Under the pieces are notes generated by a model. That model was not told where the DNA came from, ran no database searches, and was given only the letters and a program-made list of their open reading frames with translations. A stretch of 11,674 bases of DNA, from NCBI GenBank assembly GCA_030536165.1, contig JAUNQM010000043.1:1-11674 (forward strand). The letters run 5' to 3'. The position numbers and the translations under genes are program-made. This DNA is from Prevotellaceae bacterium. Lineage in GTDB: Bacteria; Bacteroidota; Bacteroidia; Bacteroidales; Bacteroidaceae. Positions 1-5,951 of this stretch are shown here, piece after piece (position 1 is the stretch's first letter; every line of letters begins with the position of its first letter).

Positions 1-542
1 CAACGGCAACTACTGGCGCAAAGTTCTACTCAATTGCTGGTAAGAATATGGAAGAAGGCGGAAATCTTACCACAGTGAAGAGCATCAGCCTCAATGAAGT
101 TGAAGGGGAACTTAAAGCTGGCGTAGCTTACATCTTCCAGGCAACAGATGCAACATTGACGGCAATTTATTCAGGAAATTATGCGTCTCCGGTACCTGCA
201 GAAGATAATAATGGTCTTGAAGGTGTATTTACCGAACAGAATATAGATGTGAGTGTAACCTCTCAGATATATTATGTAATTTCAGGAAAGAATATCTACT
301 ATGTTAATTCTAACGTTAAGGTTCCAGCATATCGTGCTTGTATATGGATGGGATCGGTTCCTGAAAGCTCAGGTGCAAAGGCTGATATTGAAATCATCAA
401 TGGTGATATGCCAACAGCAATCAATGGCGTAAATGTAGAGATAGCTCCAACTGCAGTGAACTACAATATTGCAGGTCAGAAGGTAAATAAGAACTACAAG
501 GGAGTCGTTATCAGCAATGGTAAGAAGTATGTTGTAAAATAA
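1..542 (+). CDS. Secreted-type protein of Prevotella kind, 3' end only (5' truncated by window)
   Basis: The reading frame is already open at base 3 (ACG GCA ACT...), so the gene starts before the window and the Met at 48 is internal. About 180 residues are visible. The piece has the character of a beta-rich extracellular protein: it is rich in Thr, Asn, Val and Tyr, with phrases such as LKAGVAYIFQA and YYVISGKNIYYVNS. AGVAY also occurs near the end of the secreted protein at 10397-11263 (AGVAYLIAPKA), so the two probably share a domain type. The end, YNIAGQKV...GVVISNGKKYVVK, resembles the C-terminal tails common on Prevotella surface or secreted proteins and, loosely, the type IX secretion C-terminal signal; sorting by that route is inference. 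No catalytic motif is visible and the function is unknown. A 49-residue peptide gene follows 16 bases downstream, probably on the same transcript. Confidence 0.8.
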   Translation, partial: TATTGAKFYSIAGKNMEEGGNLTTVKSISLNEVEGELKAGVAYIFQATDATLTAIYSGNYASPVPAEDNNGLEGVFTEQNIDVSVTSQIYYVISGKNIYYVNSNVKVPAYRACIWMGSVPESSGAKADIEIINGDMPTAINGVNVEIAPTAVNYNIAGQKVNKNYKGVVISNGKKYVVK

Positions 543-558
543 TTAAAACATAAGAGTT

Positions 559-708
559 ATGAAAAAATATATTGAACCAAAATCAGAACTCATAGAAGTA
601 AATACAGAAAATAATTTGCTTGACATGTCGCGTGGTGGTAATACTTTGGACAACGGCATCACAGAAGCAAGTGCTAAGGAAGACGACATTTATTACTTCG
701 GTTGGTAA
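559..708 (+). CDS. Short acidic peptide (49 aa), hypothetical, downstream of a secreted protein
   Basis: ATG at 559 to TAA at 706-708. The peptide begins MKKYIEPKSELIEV, continues through NNLLDMSRGG, and ends KEDDIYYFGW. There is no signal peptide, membrane segment or Cys. Support for its being real: it lies 16 bases after the upstream stop and 30 bases before an intrinsic terminator, and it shares its layout with the 52-residue peptide at 11265-11423. Shared points are Y-x2-P-x2-E near the N-terminus, a hydrophobic patch ending in Ser (LLDMS against ILAGS), and an acidic aromatic tail. Short KKY-x2-P peptides of this sort are, from memory, frequent hypothetical proteins in Prevotella and Bacteroides. 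A Gly-Gly at residues 26-27 could be a double-glycine leader cleavage site, which would leave a 22-residue product; this is inference, and no processing or export gene is visible. Function unknown. Confidence 0.7.
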   Translation: MKKYIEPKSELIEVNTENNLLDMSRGGNTLDNGITEASAKEDDIYYFGW

Positions 709-738
709 TAGACGTTGAGACTTCAAGGGAAAAAGAAT

Positions 739-770
739 AGGGTTGCTCATGGTAGCGACCCTGTTTTTTT
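739..770 (+). terminator. Rho-independent terminator
   Basis: The arms AGGGTTGCT (739-747) and AGCGACCCT (754-762) form a 9-bp stem with one G-U pair around the 6-base loop CATGGT. A G and then seven T (764-770) follow. It sits 30 bases after the stop of the short peptide gene, so it ends the secreted protein/peptide transcript and separates it from the mtaB promoter. The same bases would encode the start of an artefactual N-terminal extension of mtaB, an argument against using the TTG at 743 as its start. Confidence 0.9.
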
Positions 771-797
771 GCGTATATATAATAATGTGTGGCGAAA

Positions 798-829
798 TTT
801 GGTCATGTAAAAATAATGTATTACTTTTG
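798..829 (+). promoter_or_regulatory. Bacteroidetes-type promoter of mtaB
   Basis: TTTG at 798-801 and TACTTTTG at 822-829 match the Bacteroides consensus TTTG / TAnnTTTG exactly, with 20 bases between the two elements, within the usual range for this group. Transcription would begin roughly at 835-838, only about 7-10 bases before the ATG at 845. The promoter follows the terminator at 739-770, so mtaB starts a new transcription unit. The transcript would be leaderless or nearly so. This is pattern matching; no start-site data are available. Confidence 0.75.
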
Positions 830-844
830 CAAAAACAATTAGCT

Positions 845-2080
845 ATGCTGGATTTATCGAAGGTTAAAGGAAAGAAGGTGGCTTACTACACGTTGGGCTG
901 CAAACTGAACTTTTCAGAGACTTCTACGTTTGCACAGCAGATGAAGGAACTCGGCGCACTGAAGGCACAGAGCGGCGAGCGTGCCGATATCTGCTATGTG
1001 AATACCTGTTCGGTGACTGACATGGCTGACCATAAATGCCGACAAGCCATCAATCGCCTTGTAAGGAATAACCCTGGTGCATACGTCATGGTTACAGGAT
1101 GCTACGCGCAGCTGAAACCAGAAGAAGTGGCTGCAATACCTGGAGTTAGTGAGGTGGTCGTGAAGGACTTGAAAAGTTTCACGCCAAGCTGTAGCAGAGG
1201 TGACCGCACGAGGTACTTTCTTAAAGTGCAGGATGGGTGCAATTGCTTCTGCACATATTGCACGATACCTTTTGCTCGTGGTCGCAGCCGAAACGGTAGC
1301 ATCGAAAGCCTTGTAGGCGAAGCACGAAGGGCTGCGGCAGATGGCGGCAAGGAGATTGTCATTACAGGTGTGAACATCGGCGACTTTGGTCGCACGACTG
1401 GCGAAAAGTTCATAGACCTCGTGAGGGCACTTGACGAAGTTGAGGGTATTGAACGATACAGAATCAGCAGTCTTGAGCCGGATTTGATAAGCGATGAACT
1501 CATAGACTTTGTGGCTGGAAGCCGTAGGTTTATGCCGCATTTCCACATCCCTTTGCAGTGCGGAAGCGACACGGTGCTGAAACTCATGCACAGGCATTAC
1601 GATTCGCAGTTGTTTGCCGACAAGATACATCGCATAAAAGAGCGTATGCCTAATGCCTTCATTGGCGTCGATGTCATGGTCGGGAGTAGGGGAGAGACGC
1701 CTGAATGTTTCGATGAGTCATACAAGTTTATCGAGCAGCTCGACGTAACGCAGCTACACGTGTTCCCATATTCCGAGCGACCAGGAACGAAGGCTTTGAA
1801 TATTGCATACGTCGTGGATGAGAAGGAAAAGAAACGCAGAAGCAAACTATTGCTTGACCTAAGTAAGCAAAAGACGCACGACTTCTATGCAGCACACATA
1901 GGTCGTGAGGCGCTTGTGCTTATGGAACATTCGAGTAAGGGCAAGCCGATGAATGGCTTTACGGAAAACTACGTCCGCGTGGAGATGCCTTCTGATGCTT
2001 CGTTAGACAATAAGATTGTAAAGGTTAGACTTGGCGACTTCAATGCTGACGGCTCGGCGCTTAAAGTTGTTGAGTTGTAA
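845..2080 (+). CDS. mtaB: tRNA (N6-threonylcarbamoyladenosine(37)-C2)-methylthiotransferase MtaB
   Basis: A radical SAM enzyme that adds a methylthio group to t6A at position 37 of ANN-decoding tRNAs, in the cytoplasm. The 411-residue protein starts MLDLSKVKGKK. An N-terminal methylthiotransferase domain carries the three expected auxiliary-cluster Cys, C19 (TLGCKLNFSE), C55 (NTCSVTD) and C86 (TGCYAQ). The radical SAM motif follows at C132, C136 and C139 (CNCFCTYC, then TIPFARGRSRNG), and a TRAM-like RNA-binding domain occupies about 350-411. The TLGCKLN and NTCSVT phrases fit MtaB better than MiaB or RimO. The start at 845 is chosen because it lies just after a promoter and matches the family N-terminus; an in-frame TTG at 743 lies inside a terminator. 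Two oddities: C86 to C132 is only 46 residues, whereas about 70 is usual in MiaB-type enzymes, and the usual PLQSG reads PLQCG. All cluster ligands are present, so activity is likely. Confidence 0.93.
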   Translation: MLDLSKVKGKKVAYYTLGCKLNFSETSTFAQQMKELGALKAQSGERADICYVNTCSVTDMADHKCRQAINRLVRNNPGAYVMVTGCYAQLKPEEVAAIPGVSEVVVKDLKSFTPSCSRGDRTRYFLKVQDGCNCFCTYCTIPFARGRSRNGSIESLVGEARRAAADGGKEIVITGVNIGDFGRTTGEKFIDLVRALDEVEGIERYRISSLEPDLISDELIDFVAGSRRFMPHFHIPLQCGSDTVLKLMHRHYDSQLFADKIHRIKERMPNAFIGVDVMVGSRGETPECFDESYKFIEQLDVTQLHVFPYSERPGTKALNIAYVVDEKEKKRRSKLLLDLSKQKTHDFYAAHIGREALVLMEHSSKGKPMNGFTENYVRVEMPSDASLDNKIVKVRLGDFNADGSALKVVEL

Positions 2081-2279
2081 AAACAAGTTTTGCATGTGAG
2101 CTTTCAAGTTGCATCGCAGAGAATCAGAGAACGCAAGGCTCGTGCTAACGAGAGGAGAGCAACAAACTTGTTTGATTGCTATCCCGAGTGCAGCCGAGTC
2201 AAGACGAAGTCAAAGACTCGTCTAATAGAAAAACTCTGCGTGAGATAATATAAACGACATACGAAAGTTGAGTTGTAAA
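2069..2279. repeat. 13-bp direct repeats flanking the mtaB-glycosyltransferase gap
   Basis: GTTGAGTTGTAAA occurs at 2069-2081, where it includes the mtaB stop codon, and again at 2267-2279. Allowing a 3-base insertion, the match extends a few bases upstream (AAAGTT...). The two copies bracket almost the whole intergenic sequence. Further partial copies (TTGTAAAT, GTTGTAAAT) run up to the next start codon, and TAAGTTGTAAAT at 2290-2301 includes the A and T of that ATG. The origin could be slippage, a dispersed repeat, or a deletion or insertion scar. Confidence 0.6.
2115..2240. repeat. Structured non-coding element: three hairpins inside a closing stem
   Basis: The gap between mtaB and the glycosyltransferase holds no credible gene but folds well on paper. 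The pieces are: hairpin 1, CTCGT/ACGAG at 2139-2152 with loop GCTA; hairpin 2 at 2158-2180, AGCAACAAAC against GTTTGATTGCT, 10 bp with one bulged A; and hairpin 3 at 2202-2223, AGACGAAGTC against GACTCGTCT, 9 bp with one bulged A and loop AAA. CGCAGAG (2115-2121) and CTCTGCG (2234-2240) could pair to enclose all three. CCGAGT is also directly repeated at 2184-2189 and 2194-2199. No T-run follows any stem, so an intrinsic terminator is not supported. It could be a REP/BIME-like dispersed repeat, an mRNA-processing or stabilising element, or a structured RNA. The class is not recognised and the strand is not certain. Confidence 0.5.
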
Positions 2280-2299
2280 TTGTAAATTTTAAGTTGTAA

Positions 2300-3322
2300 A
2301 TGGCAAAGACATCAATCGTCATATTGAATTACAACGGTAGGGAGATGCTTGCAGAGTATCTTCCGAAGGTGCTTGCGTGTTCAGGCGATGCCAGTGTCTT
2401 TGTTGCAGACAATGCTTCGACCGATGGCAGCGTAGAGATGCTTGCGACTGAATTTCCGCAGGTAAAGACCATTGTTATGGACAAAAACTATGGCTTTGCT
2501 GGTGGCTACAATGTTGCATTGAAGGGCATTGATACGGAGTACATGATGCTGCTTAATTCCGATGTGGAAGTTACTGAAGGATGGCTGCAGACGTTGGAGG
2601 ACTTTATGGATAGGCACGAAGACGTGGCTGCATGCCAGCCAAAGATTCGTGCGCTGAAGAACCGCGAGGCATTTGAGTATGCAGGTGCAAGTGGTGGATT
2701 CATCGACAAGTATGGCTATCCTTATTGCCGTGGACGCATCTTCGACACTGTTGAGAATGATGAAGGACAGTATGATGATGCTGTTGAAGTGATGTGGGCG
2801 ACAGGTGCCGCACTTATGATTAGGCGCAAGGACTGGCTGATTGCAGAAGGTTTCGACGCATCTTTCTTTGCCCACAACGAAGAAATAGACCTTTGCTGGC
2901 GGTTGAGAAACATGGGTCGCAGAATCTATGTTGTGCCGCAGAGCGTGGTATTTCATGTGGGCGGTGCAACTCTCGCTAAAGGAAATCCAAGAAAGACGTT
3001 CCTCAATTTCAGGAACAATCTTACGATGCTATACAAGAATTTGCCCGACAAAGAACTCGGCAAGGTGATGCGCGTTAGGTGGATGCTTGATTATGTCGCA
3101 GCATGGCAGACCCTGATATTGAACAGAAACGTCGGCGACTTCAAGGCAATCTATAAGGCTCGGCGTGCGTTCAGGGAGATAGTGAAAAGCAATCCTGGCA
3201 TACGAAAGAGCGCAAGGGAAAAGGTAATAGAAGAACTGAAAAACGAGCAGACGCTTGCTCCTTATTTTATATTAAAGGAGTATTATCTGCGAGGAAAAAA
3301 GAAATACTCAGACATAAAATAA
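2300..3322 (+). CDS. Glycosyltransferase family 2
   Basis: A GT-A fold transferase that moves a sugar from a nucleotide-sugar donor to an acceptor, probably in cell-surface glycan assembly; the substrate cannot be told. In 340 residues it shows IVILNYNG at 6-13, VADNASTDGS at 35-44, the DxD-like NSDVE at 86-90 (metal and nucleotide binding), ATGAALMIRR at 167-176, and the acceptor/base region HNEEIDLCWRLR at 192-203, followed by VFHVGG. This order is typical of rhamnosyltransferase-like and WbbL-like GT2 enzymes. There is no signal peptide or obvious membrane helix, so it should act at the cytoplasmic face. The C-terminus is basic (LRGKKKYSDIK), which could help membrane contact. The start ATG overlaps the last TTGTAAAT repeat and has no Shine-Dalgarno sequence. 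It is 219 bases from mtaB and 21 bases from the next gene. Confidence 0.9.
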   Translation: MAKTSIVILNYNGREMLAEYLPKVLACSGDASVFVADNASTDGSVEMLATEFPQVKTIVMDKNYGFAGGYNVALKGIDTEYMMLLNSDVEVTEGWLQTLEDFMDRHEDVAACQPKIRALKNREAFEYAGASGGFIDKYGYPYCRGRIFDTVENDEGQYDDAVEVMWATGAALMIRRKDWLIAEGFDASFFAHNEEIDLCWRLRNMGRRIYVVPQSVVFHVGGATLAKGNPRKTFLNFRNNLTMLYKNLPDKELGKVMRVRWMLDYVAAWQTLILNRNVGDFKAIYKARRAFREIVKSNPGIRKSAREKVIEELKNEQTLAPYFILKEYYLRGKKKYSDIK

Positions 3323-3343
3323 CAATAATTAAAACTAAAAACT

Positions 3344-4561
3344 ATGAAGAAGATATTGATGATTATAGTCCTGCTGGCTTTTACGGCCGTATCAGCGCAT
3401 GCAGAAACCTTGACGGTGACGTGTAAGAATCAGCTTAATACGACACGTACTGACGAACCGATAGTGGTAAATATTGAAGGCATGAATGCCGTTTCAGCCA
3501 TTGTGACTGCCGATGGTAAGGAAATACCTTGCCAGATTGACGACCTTAACGGCGATAGTAAGATGGACGAAATTTGTTTTGTAGCAGATTTCGGAAAGAA
3601 AGAAACACGTGTGTTCAAGGTGGAAACATCTTCTACGGAACCAATGAAGACTTATCCTGCAAGGGTGTATGCAGAGATGCTTCTCAACAATCCAAAGGAG
3701 AAGGGTAAGAGACAGACGTCCTACATCTCGGCACTGACTGTCGATGGCGATGTGAATCCTTACAACCTCCTTCAGCATCACGGTCCAGCATTTGAGTCGG
3801 AACTTGTGGCATACCGCATCTATTTCGACAAAAGACAGACCGTTGACATCTATGGAAAATACAACAAGGGACTCGAAATAAAACAGACCCAATTCTATCC
3901 TACAAAGGAAGAACTTGCTTCGGGCTTTGGTGACGACTGTCTTTGGGTAGGCAACACGCTCGGTGTGGGCACACTCAGGGGATGGGATGGCAAGGCTCCG
4001 CAAATGCTTGACAAGGTATCTCACAGGACAGAACGCATCGTTGCTCGCGGTCCGATAAGAACCGTTGTTGAGGTGAAAGACGAAGAATGGGATACTTATA
4101 ATGAGGGTAAAAAGCCTGTGAACATGATTACACGATACACACTTTACGCTGGTCATCGTGATGTGGAGGTGAAGACGACTTTTGCTGAAAATGCAGATGA
4201 CTACACGTTTTGTTCGGGAATAATCAATGTGAAGAACTCGACTGAATACTCTGACAAGTCAGGACTTCGTGGCTGCTGGGGCACTGACTGGCCTGTAAGC
4301 GAAAAGGATTCTGCAGGTCATAAGCGCGAAACAGTGGGCTTGGCAGTCAGCTTTAATAAGAAAAACTTCCGCAAGGAACTTCCAGCTGACAAAGACAACT
4401 ACCCAATGCTCGTGTCGCCTGTTCAGTCGGAGATAAAATACTACATTGCATTTTGTAGCGACAATGAATCGTTTGGCTTCCACACTGATAAAGATTGGTA
4501 TAAGTGGATGCAAACGTGGAAGAAAGAAATAGACTCTCCTATAGTTGTAAGTTGTAAATAG
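3344..4561 (+). CDS. Secreted DUF4861-type protein
   Basis: A 405-residue exported protein. The N-terminus MKKILMIIVLLAF...SAHA has a lysine pair, a hydrophobic core and an AHA|E cleavage site after residue 20. The mature part has features recalled from DUF4861 proteins of Bacteroidetes: an early beta-rich section (VTADGKEIPCQIDDLNGDSKMDEICFVADF), then HHGPAFESELVAYRIYFDKRQTVDIYGK, DDCLWVGNTLGVGTLRGWDG and MITRYTLYAGHRDVEVKT. Members are often found with polysaccharide-degradation genes, and a carbohydrate-related periplasmic role has been presumed; no biochemical function is certain. Here the neighbours are a glycosyltransferase and rarA, not a polysaccharide utilisation locus. The last codons and stop lie within a GTTGTAAGTTGTAAATAG repeat, so the final VVSCK may come from repeat expansion. 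The family call is from memory of the pattern. Confidence 0.75.
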   Translation: MKKILMIIVLLAFTAVSAHAETLTVTCKNQLNTTRTDEPIVVNIEGMNAVSAIVTADGKEIPCQIDDLNGDSKMDEICFVADFGKKETRVFKVETSSTEPMKTYPARVYAEMLLNNPKEKGKRQTSYISALTVDGDVNPYNLLQHHGPAFESELVAYRIYFDKRQTVDIYGKYNKGLEIKQTQFYPTKEELASGFGDDCLWVGNTLGVGTLRGWDGKAPQMLDKVSHRTERIVARGPIRTVVEVKDEEWDTYNEGKKPVNMITRYTLYAGHRDVEVKTTFAENADDYTFCSGIINVKNSTEYSDKSGLRGCWGTDWPVSEKDSAGHKRETVGLAVSFNKKNFRKELPADKDNYPMLVSPVQSEIKYYIAFCSDNESFGFHTDKDWYKWMQTWKKEIDSPIVVSCK

Positions 4562-4580
4562 TAAGGGCATTAATAAAGCC

Positions 4581-5858
4581 ATGAGTGAGCCATTAGCAGA
4601 AAGAATGCGTCCAAAGACGCTGGATGAGTACATCGGGCAGAAACATCTGGTCGGTGCTAACTCTGTGTTGCGACGAATGATAGATTCGGGGCACATAAAC
4701 TCATTCATACTTTGGGGACCTCCAGGAGTAGGGAAGACTACCCTTGCGAGGATTGTTGCGCAGGAGGTTAAAGTGCCGTTCTACACGTTGAGTGCTGTGT
4801 CGAGTGGGGTGAAAGATGTTCGCGATGTTATCGTCAAAGCGGAAAAAGACCGCTTCTTCAACACCGAGAGTCCTATCCTGTTCATTGATGAAATACACCG
4901 ATTCAGCAAGTCGCAACAGGATTCTCTTTTGGGCGCAGTGGAGAAAGGAACAATAACGCTGATAGGCGCAACAACTGAAAATCCGTCGTTTGAAGTAATA
5001 CGCCCTTTGCTCAGCCGATGCCAGTTGTATGTGTTGAAAGAGCATACGAAGGAGGATCTTCTGCAACTACTCAATAGGGTGATAACGGAAGACACGATAT
5101 TGAGCACAAAGAATATCGAACTTCGTGAGACCGACGCAATGCTTCGATACAGCGGAGGAGATGCACGAAAACTGCTCAACATACTTGAACTTGTCACCGC
5201 ACAAGAGAATGCAGAAGGTGGAATCGTGATAACGGATGAACTGGTAAAGAGCGTGTTGCAGACCAATCCTTTGGCATACGACAAGGACGGAGAAATGCAC
5301 TATGATATCATTTCCGCATTCATCAAAAGCATCCGTGGCAGCGACCCTGACGGTGCTCTCTACTGGATGGCAAGGATGATAGAGGGTGGGGAACAGCCTG
5401 AGTTTATAGCACGACGACTGATTATCAGTGCAAGTGAAGACATTGGGCTTGCAAACCCAAATGCGTTGCTTTTGGCAAATGCAGCATTTGATGCTGTGAT
5501 GAAGATTGGATGGCCAGAAGGGCGCATACCATTGGCTGAGGCTGCGGTCTATCTCGCGTGTTCGCCAAAGAGCAATTCTTCTTATTTAGGCATAGGAGCA
5601 GCCTTGCAGGAGGTCAACAGTTCAGGCAATCAACCAGTGCCTTTGCATTTAAGGAATGCTCCGACAAAGCTTATGGCAGAGTTGGGCTATAGCGATGGCT
5701 ACAAGTATTCGCATGACTATCCAGGACATTTCGCCCCACAGCAATACTTGCCTGACGCACTGAAGGACAAACGCTTCTGGCATGCGCAGCACAACAGTAT
5801 GAATGAGGAGAAACTATATGAGTATATGACAAGATGCTGGGAAGATAAATATAAATAA
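4581..5858 (+). CDS. rarA: Replication-associated recombination protein A (RarA/MgsA), AAA+ ATPase
   Basis: A cytoplasmic AAA+ ATPase related to clamp loaders and to eukaryotic WRNIP1/Mgs1, acting at stalled replication forks. The 425 residues fit the family. Near the N-terminus are LAERMRPKTLDEYIGQKHL, then Walker A GPPGVGKT at 46-53, Walker B ILFIDEIHRF at 99-108, sensor 1 GATTENPSF at 129-137, a probable arginine finger in LLSRCQ at 143-148, and the sensor 2 region GGDARKLLN. The C-terminal half has the MgsA tetramerisation-type sequence, with RGSDPDGALYWMARMIEGGE, ASEDIGLANP and YPGHFAPQQYLPD. It starts 19 bases after the previous stop with no promoter seen, so it is probably transcribed with its upstream neighbours. 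It looks intact. Confidence 0.96.
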   Translation: MSEPLAERMRPKTLDEYIGQKHLVGANSVLRRMIDSGHINSFILWGPPGVGKTTLARIVAQEVKVPFYTLSAVSSGVKDVRDVIVKAEKDRFFNTESPILFIDEIHRFSKSQQDSLLGAVEKGTITLIGATTENPSFEVIRPLLSRCQLYVLKEHTKEDLLQLLNRVITEDTILSTKNIELRETDAMLRYSGGDARKLLNILELVTAQENAEGGIVITDELVKSVLQTNPLAYDKDGEMHYDIISAFIKSIRGSDPDGALYWMARMIEGGEQPEFIARRLIISASEDIGLANPNALLLANAAFDAVMKIGWPEGRIPLAEAAVYLACSPKSNSSYLGIGAALQEVNSSGNQPVPLHLRNAPTKLMAELGYSDGYKYSHDYPGHFAPQQYLPDALKDKRFWHAQHNSMNEEKLYEYMTRCWEDKYK

Positions 5859-5872
5859 TGGTTGATGGTTCA

Positions 5873-5910
5873 GAGGCTAGGAATTCTAGATTTACTAGAA
5901 TAACTAGCTC
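5873..5910. repeat. CTAG-rich hairpin downstream of rarA
   Basis: ATTCTAG (5883-5889) pairs with CTAGAAT (5895-5901) around the loop ATTTA. The stem continues past a 2x2 internal loop as CTAG (5877-5880) with CTAG (5904-5907), and then GAG with CTC past one bulged G. About 14 bp in total and four CTAG tetramers within 31 bases. No T-run follows, so it is not a classical terminator. It could stabilise the 3' end of the rarA message, take part in Rho-dependent termination with the C-rich tract that follows, or be a protein-binding palindrome. Confidence 0.55.
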
Positions 5911-5950
5911 CACACAACCTTCACCCCCCACAACCTATAACCACACAAAC
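5908..5950 (+). promoter_or_regulatory. C-rich, G-free leader before the aldo/keto reductase gene (possible rut-like tract)
   Basis: These 43 bases contain no G and 22 C, with repeated CACAACCT (5913-5920 and 5929-5936) and CCACACAA (5910-5917 and 5941-5948). Unstructured C-rich, G-poor RNA is the known signature of Rho loading sites, and the hairpin just upstream fits a 3' boundary. As it runs to one base before the start codon, it would also be the 5' leader of the reductase. No TAnnTTTG promoter was found here. The function is inferred. Confidence 0.4.
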
Positions 5951-5951
5951 G

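Noticed and set aside
743..844. N-terminal extension of MtaB starting at TTG 743 (34 extra residues)
   Set aside because: These bases are the terminator stem and T-run of the previous gene and the mtaB promoter; the family N-terminus matches the ATG at 845.
914..1630. Long open frame of 238 codons on the minus strand
   Set aside because: Fully inside mtaB on the opposite strand; the encoded sequence has no recognisable motif and the + strand gene is clear.
2202..2223. Intrinsic terminator after mtaB
   Set aside because: The 9-bp hairpin is good but no T-run follows on either strand, so it is recorded only as part of the structured element.
2283..2290. Promoter for the glycosyltransferase gene (TAAATTTT)
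   Set aside because: Mismatch at the final G of TAnnTTTG, only 10 bases from the ATG, within A/T-rich repeats.
2081..2299. tRNA or other known RNA gene in the multi-hairpin gap
   Set aside because: The cloverleaf-like layout lacks T-loop GTTCRA, anticodon arm and acceptor features; no known family recognised.
3494..4156. Open frame of 220 codons on the minus strand
   Set aside because: Lies antisense to the DUF4861-type gene; composition is that of a shadow frame, with no recognisable domain.
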